From NCBI RefSeq assembly GCF_900094585.1, contig NZ_FMAG01000002.1:636007-700006 (forward strand): a stretch of 64,000 nt of DNA, read 5' to 3'. The position numbers and the translations under genes are program-made. The notes beneath the pieces are model-generated. The model had not been told where the DNA came from. It did not search any database and worked only from the letters and a program-made list of their open reading frames with translations. Positions 34,533-44,539 of the stretch are shown piece by piece. Position 1 is the stretch's first letter. Every line of letters begins with the position of its first letter. Source of the stretch: Martinezella multihospitum (lineage in GTDB: Bacteria; Pseudomonadota; Alphaproteobacteria; Rhizobiales; Rhizobiaceae).

Positions 34533-36596
34533 TTAGCCGCGGCCGTCGACCAGATCGTGTACGATGTCGGCCTTCTGTCCCAGCCGCGCCTTGTAGACCT
34601 GATAGTTTTCCATCACGCGCTGGACGTAGTTGCGCGTCTCGGGGAAGGGGATGCGCTCGATCCAGTCGATCACATCGTCGAGCGACTTGCCGCGCGGGTC
34701 GCCATAGCGGCTGATCCATTCCGGCACCTTGTTCGGTCCTGCATTGTAGGCAATGAAAGTCAGGATGTAGGAGCCGCCGAAGGTGTCGATCTGCTCGCCG
34801 AGATAATGGGCGCCGAGCGTGGCGTTGTAGCCGGCATCCTGTGTCAGCTTGTCGGCGGAATAGGCCATGCCGTGCCGGCCGGCAACGGCCTTTGCCGTCT
34901 TCGGTAGCAGCTGCAGCAGGCCGCGGGCATTGGCAGAGGAGACTGCGGCCGGGTTGAAGGCGCTCTCCTGCCGGGCAATGGCATAGGCGAGCGCTTTGCC
35001 GGAGCCCGAAATATTGGCATTGTCCGGAATGACGCCGATCGGGAAGGCGAGCGCTGCGACGTCGATGCCGCGTCCATAGGCGATCTTGCCGATCTGCAGC
35101 GAAAGCTGGTGATTGCCGGAACGCTCCGCGCGGGCAGCTAGCATGGCGACTTCGCCGGGGCTATCCAGCTGTTTTGCCAGGGCACGATAGAGCGCGTCGG
35201 CACGCCATCCGTGTCCTGCCGCCTCGAGCCGCGAAATCGCCTGTACCGCCTCGCGGCCCTGGAAGCGCTGGCGATCCGTGGCCGAAGGCGAGGGATAGGT
35301 GACGTTGAGTGTGCGGCGGCCAAGCTTCTCGGCGGCAAGCTGCCCGTAGAAGGTGCTCGGATAGGAGGCGGCTTTCGCGTAGAAATCGGCAGCCTTGCCC
35401 GGTCCACCCGCCTCGGCGGCGCGGCCGAGCCAATACCAGCCGCGCGATTGCGAGATCGGCCCGTTCGAGACCTGCAGGATCTTTCGGAAATGGGCCGACG
35501 CGTTTGCGCCGTCCTGCAGGCCGCGCAGAGCGTACCAGCCGGCATGGAACTCGGCCTCGCCGACATCCTGCGGGGTTTCTGCGACGCTGGCGTCGACGAC
35601 GCGATAGGCAGCCTTGAACTCGCCCTGATCCACCAGGCCGCGGCTGACGATGCGCTGCTCGGCCCACCATGCGCCGGGACTGACAAGCGCGCTGCGGTCT
35701 TGCGGCATCTGTGCCAGAAGATTGGCGGCATCGTCATATTTGTTCTGGCGACGCAGGTTTTCGATCCGCATGAAGAGATAGGCGGGGTCCTTGCGCCATT
35801 GCGTGTCGATGGCTGCGATCAGCGCGTCGGCTTTCGGCGAGCGATCATTGACCGCCGCCCAGGCCTTGTAGAGCGATTGCGCTCTGCCGAGATCACCGAA
35901 GCGTTTGGCCTGCGCGGTCCGATCGCGGTAAAGCAGATAATCCATGCGTGCCTTGTGATCGGCGGGCGAAAGCAGGCTGGGGAATTCCGCAAGGATCTTG
36001 TCCTCGAGAGGCTTGTCCAATGGCTCATCGCGCCAGATCTTGCGGATCAGCTTTCCGGCCTGTGCCGACGCACCGCGCGCCATAAAAGCACGCGAGAGGA
36101 TGATGCTGCCCTCCACGGTCTCCGGCTGCGAGTTGCCGAAGGCGGCAAGGACTTGATCCGTTGCTGGATTTTCTGTGTAGAGCGCCCGCTCGGAATTGGC
36201 GCGCAGGCTGCCGAGCCCTGGCCAGCCGACAAGCTCGCGGGCGGCAGCGGCAATTTCGCCAGAGGGAATCCCCGGCTGGCCCGACGTGGCGATCGCCCAG
36301 GTCAGGATATGGCGGTCAAGCGTGCCTTCGCTCATGCCGTTACGGATAGCAAGCGCCTGCATCGGGTTCTTGTTGGAAAGGGCGTCGAGGCCTGCTTTGA
36401 GGTCGCCGCTGATGGGCGCGATAGCGCCGCCGCGCGGGATCGCAGCCGTGCTCATAGGGTCCGGCGCCATGGCGATATAGGCGTTGGCGCTCGTCGGTAT
36501 CTGCTGGCCGGGAAGCTGCGAGGCAACCGCGCCCCAGGCGACCGCCAAGCCCACGGCGGTCCATATCATGATAGGTCTCTTCATCCGGCTACTCAC
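34533..36596 (-). CDS. Soluble lytic murein transglycosylase
   Basis: 687 residues, an Slt-type periplasmic enzyme. N-terminal hydrophobic segment (I-M-I-W-T-A-V-G-L-A-V-A-W-G), a long helical superhelix region (~60-480), and a C-terminal lysozyme-like domain with R-Q-E-S-A-F-N-P (catalytic Glu at about 540), G-L-L-Q-L-L-P and Y-N-A-G-P. Cleaves peptidoglycan with formation of 1,6-anhydro-muramic acid. Start is 36596 or 36584 (M-K-R-P-I-M). Confidence 0.93.
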   Translation of the reverse strand: MSSRMKRPIMIWTAVGLAVAWGAVASQLPGQQIPTSANAYIAMAPDPMSTAAIPRGGAIAPISGDLKAGLDALSNKNPMQALAIRNGMSEGTLDRHILTWAIATSGQPGIPSGEIAAAARELVGWPGLGSLRANSERALYTENPATDQVLAAFGNSQPETVEGSIILSRAFMARGASAQAGKLIRKIWRDEPLDKPLEDKILAEFPSLLSPADHKARMDYLLYRDRTAQAKRFGDLGRAQSLYKAWAAVNDRSPKADALIAAIDTQWRKDPAYLFMRIENLRRQNKYDDAANLLAQMPQDRSALVSPGAWWAEQRIVSRGLVDQGEFKAAYRVVDASVAETPQDVGEAEFHAGWYALRGLQDGANASAHFRKILQVSNGPISQSRGWYWLGRAAEAGGPGKAADFYAKAASYPSTFYGQLAAEKLGRRTLNVTYPSPSATDRQRFQGREAVQAISRLEAAGHGWRADALYRALAKQLDSPGEVAMLAARAERSGNHQLSLQIGKIAYGRGIDVAALAFPIGVIPDNANISGSGKALAYAIARQESAFNPAAVSSANARGLLQLLPKTAKAVAGRHGMAYSADKLTQDAGYNATLGAHYLGEQIDTFGGSYILTFIAYNAGPNKVPEWISRYGDPRGKSLDDVIDWIERIPFPETRNYVQRVMENYQVYKARLGQKADIVHDLVDGRG

Positions 36597-36801
36597 AAAA
36601 CAAACAGGCCCCTTCCATTTGCCAAATGCTATATTAACGAAACCTTACCGGTGGTCCGAATTTCAATCAATTATGATATCGGAAACTGCCCTTAACCATT
36701 CAAAGCGCGCTTGTCGCCGTCAAGCCGGCGCTTTATGGTGCGCGGATTCATAACCATGGATTGCGGCTGAAGCATGAATGCCGCGCCGCTAGGAGACTTG
36801 C

Positions 36802-37686
36802 ATGTTCCAGGGATCCATTCCCGCTCTCGTTACGCCCTTTACTGACGCCGGCAAGGTGGACGAGACATCCTTCGCCTCGCATGTCGATTGGCAGATAAAA
36901 GAGGGCAGCAAGGGACTGGTGCCCGTTGGAACGACGGGTGAATCTCCCACCCTCTCGCATGACGAACACAAGCGCGTAGTCGAGCTCTGCATCGAAATCG
37001 CCAACAAGCGCGTTCCGGTGATGGCAGGCGCTGGCTCGAACAACACGCGCGAGGCGGTCGAGCTGGCACAGCACGCCGAGAAGGTCGGCGCCAATGCGGT
37101 TCTGGTCGTCACACCCTATTACAACAAGCCGACGCAGAAGGGCCTTTATGCGCATTTCGCCGCCGTGGCGGAAGCGGTGAAGCTGCCGATCTATATCTAC
37201 AACATTCCGGGCCGTTCGGTTGTCGATATGACGCCTGAGACGATGGGTGCGCTTGCCAAGGCCTACGCAAATATCGTCGGTGTGAAGGATGCGACCGGCA
37301 AGATCGAGCGCGTCTCCGAGCAGCGCATCAGCTGCGGCCGCGATTTCCGCCAGCTTTCCGGCGAGGATGCAACGGCGCTCGGCTTCAACGCCCATGGCGG
37401 CGTCGGCTGCATCTCGGTCACGGCCAATGTCGCGCCGCGCCTGTGTGCGGAATTCCAGGCGGCGACGCTTGCAGGCGATTATGCCAAGGCTCTCGAATAT
37501 CAGGATCGCCTGATGCCGCTGCACAAGGCGATCTTCCTGGAGCCCGGTCTCTGCGGCGCCAAGTATGGTCTTTCCCGTCTTGGCCGCATGAGCCGCAACG
37601 TGCGTTCGCCGCTCCTGTCGACCCTGGAACCAGGCACGGAGGCTGCGATCGATGCGGCCATGCGCCATGCCGGCCTCCTGAACTAA
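36802..37686 (+). CDS. dapA: 4-hydroxy-tetrahydrodipicolinate synthase
   Basis: 294 residues. TIM-barrel class I aldolase: [19 protein letters not shown] (catalytic Tyr region) and Lys162 in G-V-K-D-A-T-G forming the Schiff base with pyruvate. First committed step of lysine and diaminopimelate synthesis. GGAGACTTGC before the ATG. Divergent from the lytic transglycosylase and followed by smpB, a common alphaproteobacterial order. Confidence 0.96.
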   Translation: MFQGSIPALVTPFTDAGKVDETSFASHVDWQIKEGSKGLVPVGTTGESPTLSHDEHKRVVELCIEIANKRVPVMAGAGSNNTREAVELAQHAEKVGANAVLVVTPYYNKPTQKGLYAHFAAVAEAVKLPIYIYNIPGRSVVDMTPETMGALAKAYANIVGVKDATGKIERVSEQRISCGRDFRQLSGEDATALGFNAHGGVGCISVTANVAPRLCAEFQAATLAGDYAKALEYQDRLMPLHKAIFLEPGLCGAKYGLSRLGRMSRNVRSPLLSTLEPGTEAAIDAAMRHAGLLN

Positions 37687-37717
37687 CGGCTCACAGGCAC
37701 GCTGCCGAAACTCTGCA

Positions 37718-37756
37718 AGACCGCTCTCTTCACAAGGAGGGCGGTCTCGCTTATTT
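37718..37756 (+). terminator. Terminator after dapA
   Basis: AGACCGCTCTC (37718-37728) and GAGGGCGGTCT (37737-37747), one G-U pair, 8-nt loop, then a weak T tract (CGCTTATTT). The stop codon of dapA is 32 nt upstream and the smpB start 64 nt downstream. Confidence 0.75.
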
Positions 37757-37819
37757 AGGGGACAGGAACTTGGCACGCCTTCGGCCGCTGCCGAATGAGG
37801 CAAGAAAAGAAGAAGAATC

Positions 37820-38299
37820 ATGGCACCCAAAGGCAGCCAGCGCGTGGTGAACAGGGTCGTGGCGGAAAACCGCAAGGCTCGCTTCAACTACGAGATCATC
37901 GATACTTATGAGGCAGGGCTCGTGCTGATGGGCACGGAGGTCAAGTCGCTGCGTGAGGGCAAGGCGAATATCGCCGAATCCTACGCGTCGGATGAAGGCG
38001 ACGAGATCTGGCTGATCAACTCCTATCTGCCGGAGTACCTGCAGGCAAACCGCTTCAATCACGAGCCGCGCCGCCGCCGTAAGCTATTGCTTTCCAGCCG
38101 CGAAATCGGCCGGCTGCGTTCGGCGATCAATCGCGAGGGCATGACTCTGGTGCCGTTGAAAATCTATTTCAACGACCGCGGCCGCGCCAAGCTGGAACTG
38201 GCCCTCGCCAAGGGTAAGAAGCTGCATGACAAGCGCGAATCCGAGAAGGAACGCGATTGGAACAGGCAGAAGAGCCGCCTGCTGAAGGACAATGGGTGA
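37820..38299 (+). CDS. smpB: SsrA (tmRNA)-binding protein
   Basis: 159 residues, normal SmpB length. Contains the conserved core [14 protein letters not shown] and the basic C-terminal tail (R-E-S-E-K-E-R-D-W) that enters the ribosomal A site. Needed for tmRNA-driven rescue of stalled ribosomes; the ssrA gene itself is not in this window. Confidence 0.97.
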   Translation: MAPKGSQRVVNRVVAENRKARFNYEIIDTYEAGLVLMGTEVKSLREGKANIAESYASDEGDEIWLINSYLPEYLQANRFNHEPRRRRKLLLSSREIGRLRSAINREGMTLVPLKIYFNDRGRAKLELALAKGKKLHDKRESEKERDWNRQKSRLLKDNG

Positions 38300-38465
38300 G
38301 GGTGAGGAGCGGTCGGGCAAAGCCCGAGCAATCGGTCCAGTGAATCGATTGCAGCGACGAACGCCCCTTCTACGAGCTCGGGATGCCTCAGCGAAGGGCC
38401 GGCTGCCGCGGCAAAACGAAATGGCTCCGCTGCGGCAACCCTAACTTGTCCGATGCAGTCCCAAA

Positions 38466-39050
38466 TTATTCTTCTGTATCCGCCGGGGCGTGACTGGGCT
38501 CAGCGGTGCGCGCAGGGCGTTCCGATGCTTCGCGGCCGATTTCCGCCTTCAGCGTTACGAGGTCGATGAAATGATCGGCTTGGCGGCGCAGATCGTCGGC
38601 GATCATCGGCGGCTGGGTCGCCATGGTCGAAATCACAGAAACCTTGCGTCCGCGGCGCTGGAGGGCTTCCACCAAGGTCGTGAAGTCGCCGTCGCCGGAG
38701 AAGATCACCAGATGATCGACGGTCTCGGATTGCTCCATGGCGTCGATCGCCAGCTCGATATCCATGTTGCCCTTGATCTTGCGGCGCCCCATGGAGTCCG
38801 TGAATTCCTTGGCCGGCTTGGTGACGACCTTGTAGCCGTTGTAATCGAGCCAGTCGATCAGCGGGCGGATGGAGGAATATTCCTGATCCTCGATCAGAGC
38901 CGTGTAATAATAGGCGCGCAGCAGATATCCGCGCTTTTGAAATGCTTTCAGGAGCTTGCGGTAGTCGATATCGAAGCCGAGGCTCTTGGATGCAGCGTAG
39001 AGATTGGCGCCGTCTATAAAGAGTGCAATTTTTTCGCGTGGGTCAAACAT
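38466..39050 (-). CDS. NYN domain protein (LabA/DUF88 family), putative ribonuclease
   Basis: 194 residues. Starts with the PIN-like NYN signature: A-L-F-I-D-G-A-N-L-Y, later D-I-E-L-A-I-D-A-M and H-L-V-I-F-S-G-D-G-D-F, supplying the acidic residues of the metal site. The C-terminal ~25 residues are low-complexity. Members act as RNases in some bacteria; here the target is unknown. It converges with smpB and is divergent from rpoZ. Confidence 0.88.
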   Translation of the reverse strand: MFDPREKIALFIDGANLYAASKSLGFDIDYRKLLKAFQKRGYLLRAYYYTALIEDQEYSSIRPLIDWLDYNGYKVVTKPAKEFTDSMGRRKIKGNMDIELAIDAMEQSETVDHLVIFSGDGDFTTLVEALQRRGRKVSVISTMATQPPMIADDLRRQADHFIDLVTLKAEIGREASERPARTAEPSHAPADTEE

Positions 39051-39361
39051 CTCTTACATATCCACTGTTATAAAAACGTAATCACTTCATTCAAAGGCTA
39101 GCTAAAACAATGCCTTGTAAGGCGTTGCAGAATAATTCGTATTACTTTATGAATTATTCATATAATCGAGATTTAGGGCACGAAATGTGATATTCCAAGC
39201 AACCAAAGGTGGAAACAGCCGTTTGTCTAGGGGAATTTTAGCACTTTCCCAGAGGGTGCAAAGGCACTGAAACAGGAAAAACTTGAATTTGCCATCGTTT
39301 GCTTGTATCGGCGTGCTACTCCGAGACATGATGACGACATCACGACCGCAAAGGACAGGCA
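39051..39361. other. Intergenic region before rpoZ, no gene seen
   Basis: 311 nt, distinctly A+T rich at 39060-39190 and including the perfect palindrome ATGAATTATTCAT (39148-39160). This should carry the divergent promoters of the NYN gene and rpoZ. Confidence 0.5.
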
Positions 39362-39760
39362 ATGGCCCGTGTCACAGTAGAAGATTGCATTGATAAAGTA
39401 GAGAACCGGTTCGAGCTCGTGCTGCTCGCCAGCCACCGCGCCCGCCTGATTTCGCAGGGCTCCTCGATCACCATCGACCGCGACAACGATAAGAACCCGG
39501 TCGTTGCGCTGCGCGAAATTGCCGATGAGACGCTGTCGCCCGACGATCTCAAGGAAGATCTGATCCACTCGCTGCAGAAGCATGTGGAAGTGGATGAGCC
39601 CGAGCCCGATCCGGCAAGCCTGCTGGCCGCAGGTGCTTCCGCCACCAGCGAAGAGGAAGAAGACCTGCCGGAAACCGTTACTTTCGACCAGATGTCGGAA
39701 GAAGAACTTCTGGCCGGTATCGAAGGCCTGGTTCCGCCGGAAAAAAGCGACGATTACTGA
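39362..39760 (+). CDS. rpoZ: DNA-directed RNA polymerase subunit omega
   Basis: 132 residues. [10 protein letters not shown] and [14 protein letters not shown] define the omega fold; the acidic tail is longer than in E. coli, as usual in alphaproteobacteria. It stabilises RNA polymerase and contributes to ppGpp response in E. coli. Followed by rsh, the common order rpoZ-rsh. Confidence 0.97.
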   Translation: MARVTVEDCIDKVENRFELVLLASHRARLISQGSSITIDRDNDKNPVVALREIADETLSPDDLKEDLIHSLQKHVEVDEPEPDPASLLAAGASATSEEEEDLPETVTFDQMSEEELLAGIEGLVPPEKSDDY

Positions 39761-39807
39761 TCGTTGACCTTGATGCTCCGGGCAGGAGCGATATGATGGC
39801 AAGATGC

Positions 39808-39843
39808 GTGCGCCGGTCAGAAGACTGGCGCGCTTTTGTTTTT
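39808..39843 (+). terminator. Intrinsic terminator between rpoZ and rsh
   Basis: GTGCGCCGGTC (39808-39818) and GACTGGCGCGC (39823-39833), 11 bp with two G-U pairs and a 4-nt loop, then TTTTGTTTTT (39834-39843). Ends 18 nt before the rsh start codon, so it lies in the leader of any rpoZ-rsh transcript. Confidence 0.88.
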
Positions 39844-39860
39844 GCTGGAGTAGCTTTGGA

Positions 39861-42083
39861 ATGATGCGGCAATACGAGCTTGTCGAGCGCGTGCAGAAAT
39901 ACAAGCCCGATGCCAACGAAGCTCTCCTCAACAAAGCCTATGTTTATGCGATGCAGAAGCATGGCCAGCAGAAACGTGCCAGCGGCGACCCCTATATTTC
40001 CCATCCTCTCGAAGTTGCTGCGATCCTGACGGATATGCGTCTGGATGAATCGACCATCGCGGTCGCGCTTCTCCATGACACGATCGAGGATACGACGGCG
40101 ACGCGCGCCGAGATCGACGAGATGTTCGGCGAGGACATCGGTCGCCTGGTCGAAGGCCTGACGAAGATCAAGAAGCTCGATCTCGTCACCAAGAAGGCCA
40201 AGCAGGCCGAAAACCTGCGCAAGCTGCTGCTTGCCATTTCCGACGACGTGCGCGTGCTTCTGGTGAAGCTTGCCGACCGCCTGCACAATATGCGCACGCT
40301 CGATCACATGTCGCCGGAAAAGCGCGCCCGCATCTCCGAGGAAACGATGGAAATCTATGCGCCGCTCGCGGGCCGCATGGGCATGCAGGACATGCGCGAG
40401 GAGCTGGAGGAGCTTTCCTTCCGCCATATCAATCCGGAAGCGCATGATACCGTCACGAAGCGCCTGGAGGAGCTCTCACGGCGCAACGAAGGACTCGTCA
40501 AGAAGATCGAGACCGAGCTGCGCGACCTGCTCGTCGCCAACGGCCTTGCCAACGCCATGGTCAAGGGCCGGCTGAAGAAGCCCTATTCGGTCTTCCGCAA
40601 GATGCAGTCGAAGTCGCTCTCTTTCGAGCAGCTCTCCGATGTCTACGGCTTCCGCCTTCTCGTCGACGACATTCCCTCCTGCTACCGGGCGCTCGGCATC
40701 GTCCACACCCGCTGGCGTGTCGTTCCTGGCCGCTTCAAGGACTATATCTCGACGCCGAAGCAGAACGACTATCGCTCTCTGCACACGACGATCGTCGGCC
40801 CCTCCAGCCAGCGCATCGAGCTGCAGATCCGCACCAAGCGCATGCATGAAATCGCCGAGTTCGGCATCGCCGCCCATACACTTTACAAGGACGGCGCGAA
40901 CGGCAATGGCGACAACGAACTCGCCTCGCGCGAAAGCAACGCCTATTCCTGGCTGCGCCATACCATCGAGGCGCTGGCCGAAGGCGACAGCCCGGAAGAG
41001 TTCCTCGAGCACACGAAGCTCGAGCTGTTTCAGGATCAGGTCTTCTGCTTCACACCCAAGGGCAAGCTGATCGCCCTACCGCGCGGCGCAACCCCGATCG
41101 ACTTCGCCTATGCCGTCCACACCAATATCGGCGACACCACGGTTGGCGCCAAGATCAACGGCCGCATCATGCCGCTGGTGACGCGGCTGAACAACGGCGA
41201 TGAAGTCGAGATCATCCGCTCGGGCGTGCAGGTGCCGCCGGCCGCTTGGGAAGAGATCGTCGTGACGGGCAAGGCACGCGCCGCCATTCGCCGCGCCACC
41301 CGCCTTGCCATCCGCAAGCAATATGCCGGCCTCGGCCATCGCATTCTGGAACGCACCTTCGAACGCGCCGGCAAGGTCTTCTCGCGCGATGCTCTGAAGC
41401 CCGCCCTGCATCGCCTCGGCCAGAAGGATGTCGAGGATGCGATTGCCGCGGTCGGGCGAGGGGAGATGTCGTCGCTCGATGTTTTGCGCGCCGTCTACCC
41501 CGATCATCAGGATGAACGCGTGACCGTGAAGCCTGCCGGCGACGAGGGCTGGTTCAACGTCCGCAGCGCCTCGGGCATGATCTTCAAGATCCCCGGCAAG
41601 AACAAGGCCGAGGTTTCCGACGGCGCCGATCTCGATGCGCCGCCGATCCGCGGCATCTCCTCGAATGTCGAGGTGCATTTCGCGCCGACCGGCGCCGTTC
41701 CGGGCGACCGTATCGTCGGCATCATGGAAAAGGGCAAGGGGATTACCATATATCCGATCCAGTCGCCGGTCCTGCAGCGGTTCGACGACGAGCCGGAACG
41801 CTGGATCGATGTGCGCTGGGATCTGGACGAGGCCAACAAGTCCCGTTTTGCCGCACGCATCCTGATCAATGCCCTCAACGAGCCGGGTACACTGGCGAAG
41901 GTGGCGCAGACCGTTGCGGACGTGGACGTCAATATCCGCGTGCTCAACACCGTTCGGGTTGCAGCCGACTTCACCGAGATGGCCCTCGACGTCGAAGTCT
42001 GGGATCTGCGCCAGCTCAACCAGTTGCTGGTACAGCTCAAGGAGCTGGACTGCATCGCGACCGTAAAGCGCCTCTATGAGTAA
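39861..42083 (+). CDS. rsh: Bifunctional (p)ppGpp synthetase/hydrolase
   Basis: 740 residues, the single long RSH of alphaproteobacteria. Order: HD hydrolase (H-P-L-E-V-A-A-I-L, L-L-H-D-T-I-E-D-T), synthetase (G-R-F-K-D-Y-I, S-L-H-T-T-I), TGS near residues 390-450, and C-terminal ACT. It makes and removes ppGpp in response to starvation. The ATG at 39861 follows TTTGGA; upstream codons to 39804 overlap the terminator hairpin and are not part of the protein. Confidence 0.96.
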   Translation: MMRQYELVERVQKYKPDANEALLNKAYVYAMQKHGQQKRASGDPYISHPLEVAAILTDMRLDESTIAVALLHDTIEDTTATRAEIDEMFGEDIGRLVEGLTKIKKLDLVTKKAKQAENLRKLLLAISDDVRVLLVKLADRLHNMRTLDHMSPEKRARISEETMEIYAPLAGRMGMQDMREELEELSFRHINPEAHDTVTKRLEELSRRNEGLVKKIETELRDLLVANGLANAMVKGRLKKPYSVFRKMQSKSLSFEQLSDVYGFRLLVDDIPSCYRALGIVHTRWRVVPGRFKDYISTPKQNDYRSLHTTIVGPSSQRIELQIRTKRMHEIAEFGIAAHTLYKDGANGNGDNELASRESNAYSWLRHTIEALAEGDSPEEFLEHTKLELFQDQVFCFTPKGKLIALPRGATPIDFAYAVHTNIGDTTVGAKINGRIMPLVTRLNNGDEVEIIRSGVQVPPAAWEEIVVTGKARAAIRRATRLAIRKQYAGLGHRILERTFERAGKVFSRDALKPALHRLGQKDVEDAIAAVGRGEMSSLDVLRAVYPDHQDERVTVKPAGDEGWFNVRSASGMIFKIPGKNKAEVSDGADLDAPPIRGISSNVEVHFAPTGAVPGDRIVGIMEKGKGITIYPIQSPVLQRFDDEPERWIDVRWDLDEANKSRFAARILINALNEPGTLAKVAQTVADVDVNIRVLNTVRVAADFTEMALDVEVWDLRQLNQLLVQLKELDCIATVKRLYE

Positions 42084-42275
42084 TATTCGCTGCCCATAGC
42101 CATCGATCCGGGCAGGCTGCATATTTTGTGATCATTTTATGACCAAAATCGAGCGGCTTTCCGGATCGCTATGCGCTGAACGCATGGCTGTGTGTATTTT
42201 CGAGCGGTGGTAATTAACCTTTATCGCGCCTATCTTCTGGTCATCGAAGAAACGAAACTGAGATGAGAAAAGACA

Positions 42276-42425
42276 ATGTTTAGCCCGATCAAGAAAATCG
42301 CCCGTGCCCTGCGTGTTCCGAGTGTTGAAGAACGCGAAATGGCTTACCTGAATGGTTCGCATGACCGTTTTGACCTTGAGTATCGGCAGCGTCAGGTCGA
42401 CCGCGGTCTGTTCCGCACGCGTTAA
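42276..42425 (+). CDS. Small DUF3563 family protein
   Basis: 49 residues: begins M-F-S-P-I-K-K-I-A-R, then E-E-R-E-M-A-Y-L-N-G-S-H-D-R-F-D-L-E-Y-R-Q-R, the DUF3563 core, and ends G-L-F-R-T-R. Basic and amphipathic, no membrane segment. Function unknown. A small SD-like GAGA lies before it. Too short for many gene callers. Confidence 0.85.
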   Translation: MFSPIKKIARALRVPSVEEREMAYLNGSHDRFDLEYRQRQVDRGLFRTR

Positions 42426-42646
42426 TCGCTATTAATACTTAAAAGACCAGGAGGGGCGCGTCGTTGTTGCGCCCTTGGAGCATCCCGATCTTGCGGGATT
42501 GCTTTCGGCAAATGAAGCGAGCGTCCATTTTCTGCGTCCAGCGCCGATGACGTTCCAAAAAAGAGCCGTACTTTCGGTTCTTAATCAGTGCATGATACGT
42601 TCGGCCGCTCTTGTCACGACGGCCCCCATTGCACTAGATAAGCCGC

Positions 42647-43234
42647 ATGCTGTTTCGTCGCCGAAAACCACTGACATTCAAGGAAAAGTTGCGAGAGCAC
42701 CTTTGGCCCCGCAAGGGTTTTGTCCGCTCGTTCCAATATTTCGGTAAGCGCCTCGTTCGCCTCGCCGCGTCGCCGCATTCGGTTGCGGCCGGCTTTGCAG
42801 CGGGCATCGTCGTGTCCTGGACGCCGTTCATCGGTGTGCATTTCGTCATGGCGATCGTCATTGCCTATCTCGTCGGCGGCAATGTCATTGCCTCCGCGCT
42901 CGGCTGTCTGGCTGCCGGCAATCCGATTACCTACCCCTTCATCTGGGCTTTGACCTGGGAGATCGGTCATCTGATTCTGGCGCGTGACAGCGGCGGCCAG
43001 GGCGGCAGCATCGATCTGCCCGCGCTGTGGCACAAGGGCGATCTCACGCAAATCTGGGATCCGGTTTTGAAGCCGATGCTGATCGGCGGCATTCCGCCTG
43101 CCATTGTCACGGGCGTAATCGTCTATGCGCTTACCTATTATGGTGTGAAGACCTTCAAGACGCGCCGCAAGGAGCGCCTGATGGAACGTGCCCGCGAGCG
43201 GCTGGCACTCGCCGAAAACGCATCGAGCGTCTGA
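42647..43234 (+). CDS. DUF2062 domain membrane protein
   Basis: 195 residues. A basic N-terminus (R-R-R-K-P-L-T-F-K-E-K-L-R-E-H-L-W-P-R-K-G) leads into two hydrophobic helices with P-F-I-G-V-H-F and a third near residue 150, typical of DUF2062 inner-membrane proteins. It lies within the rsh-acpS-lepB-rnc-era block, a position conserved in rhizobia. Role unknown. Confidence 0.9.
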   Translation: MLFRRRKPLTFKEKLREHLWPRKGFVRSFQYFGKRLVRLAASPHSVAAGFAAGIVVSWTPFIGVHFVMAIVIAYLVGGNVIASALGCLAAGNPITYPFIWALTWEIGHLILARDSGGQGGSIDLPALWHKGDLTQIWDPVLKPMLIGGIPPAIVTGVIVYALTYYGVKTFKTRRKERLMERARERLALAENASSV

Positions 43235-43273
43235 CGTGCCTGACCTCGTCCGGACCGCCAGGAGGGCCTTCCC

Positions 43274-43678
43274 ATGATCATCGGCATAGGCAGCGATCTT
43301 ATCGACATCCGCCGGGTCGAGAAGACGATCGAACGTTTCGGCGCCCGGTTCACCGAGCGCTGCTTTACCGATATCGAGCGCGCCAAGTCCGAGCGCCGCA
43401 AGAACAAGGCGGCCTCCTACGCCAAGCGCTTTGCCGCCAAGGAAGCCTGCTCCAAGGCTTTGGGCACCGGGTTGGCCCAGGGTGTCTTCTGGCGCGACAT
43501 GGGTGTCGTCAATCTGCCAAGCGGCAAGCCGACGATGCAATTGACCGGCGGTGCCGCCGAAAGAGTGGCGGCCATGCTGCCGCCAAATCATCGCGCCGCC
43601 ATTCATTTGACCATAACGGATGATTTTCCTCTTGCTCAGGCTTTTGTGATCATCGAAGCGCTACCGATGGATGCCTGA
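43274..43678 (+). CDS. acpS: Holo-[acyl-carrier-protein] synthase
   Basis: 134 residues. [13 protein letters not shown] (metal-binding Asp) and [10 protein letters not shown] (catalytic Glu-Ala core) are diagnostic. Transfers phosphopantetheine from CoA to apo-ACP. Lies 39 nt after DUF2062 and upstream of lepB. Confidence 0.96.
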   Translation: MIIGIGSDLIDIRRVEKTIERFGARFTERCFTDIERAKSERRKNKAASYAKRFAAKEACSKALGTGLAQGVFWRDMGVVNLPSGKPTMQLTGGAAERVAAMLPPNHRAAIHLTITDDFPLAQAFVIIEALPMDA

Positions 43679-43792
43679 ATCACGACTGTATGTCGCTTTT
43701 GGCATCCGCGCCATTGCCGCGATGATGTGAAGCGAGTAGACAGTGCCTGAATGCAAGTGCGCCGGTGGGGTGCGAAAAAGGAATAAGACTGC

Positions 43793-44539
43793 GTGTCCGA
43801 GAAAGCCGTAAAACAGCAGAACGCCCTGTGGGAGAACATCAAGGTCATCGTTCAGGCTCTTGTCCTGGCCATGATCATCCGCACGTTTCTCTTTCAGCCA
43901 TTCACCATCCCGTCAGGCTCGATGATGCCGACGCTTCTTGTCGGCGATTACATCTTCGTCAACAAGTTCGCCTACGGCTATTCCAAGTATTCAATGCCGT
44001 TCTCGCCGGATCTGTTCAGCGGCCGCATCCTGGGCAGCGAGCCGAAGCGCGGCGACGTCGTGGTCTTCCGCTTCCCGCCGAATCCGGATGTCGACTACAT
44101 CAAGCGCGTGATCGGCCTGCCTGGTGATCGCATCCAGGTCAAGAACGACATCCTCTACATCAACGGTCAGGCCGTTCCGCGCGAGCCGCATGGCACCTTT
44201 TCGTCGGACTACAGCCAGGAGCCGGGCAACAACATCGCCGTCTACAGCGAGCGCTTGCCGGATACCGGCAAGGTCTATGACACGCTGGATCTCTCGCCGA
44301 ATTCCCGTGGCGACAACACTCAGGAATATGTCGTTCCGCCGGGCCATTATTTCATGATGGGCGACAATCGTGACAATTCCGACGATAGCCGTTTCGATGT
44401 CGGCTATGTCCCTGCTGAGAATCTGATCGGCCGCGCCAGCATCATCTTCTTCTCGCTGGGTCACGACACCTCGTTCCGTGAAGTCTGGAAATGGCCGACC
44501 AACATGCGTTGGGACCGTATTTTCAAGGTTGTCGAATGA
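43793..44539 (+). CDS. lepB: Signal peptidase I
   Basis: 248 residues. One N-terminal transmembrane helix (V-L-A-M-I-I-R-T-F-L-F), then P-S-G-S-M with nucleophile Ser43 and D-Y-I-K-R-V-I-G with general base Lys104; later G-D-N-R-D-N-S-D-D. Cleaves Sec and Tat signal peptides at the outer face of the inner membrane. GTG start, with AAAAAGGAA upstream. Confidence 0.97.
   Translation: MSEKAVKQQNALWENIKVIVQALVLAMIIRTFLFQPFTIPSGSMMPTLLVGDYIFVNKFAYGYSKYSMPFSPDLFSGRILGSEPKRGDVVVFRFPPNPDVDYIKRVIGLPGDRIQVKNDILYINGQAVPREPHGTFSSDYSQEPGNNIAVYSERLPDTGKVYDTLDLSPNSRGDNTQEYVVPPGHYFMMGDNRDNSDDSRFDVGYVPAENLIGRASIIFFSLGHDTSFREVWKWPTNMRWDRIFKVVE

Noticed and set aside
35211-36695. 494-residue plus-strand open frame opposite the lytic transglycosylase
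   Set aside because: Antisense shadow; the minus-strand protein has catalytic motifs and a signal segment while this one has none.
41076-42122. 348-residue minus-strand open frame opposite rsh
   Set aside because: Antisense shadow of the TGS-ACT region; no recognisable domain.
42430-42475. GGGCGC/GCGCCC hairpin as terminator of the DUF3563 gene
   Set aside because: Arms exist but are short and no T run follows; not counted as a terminator.
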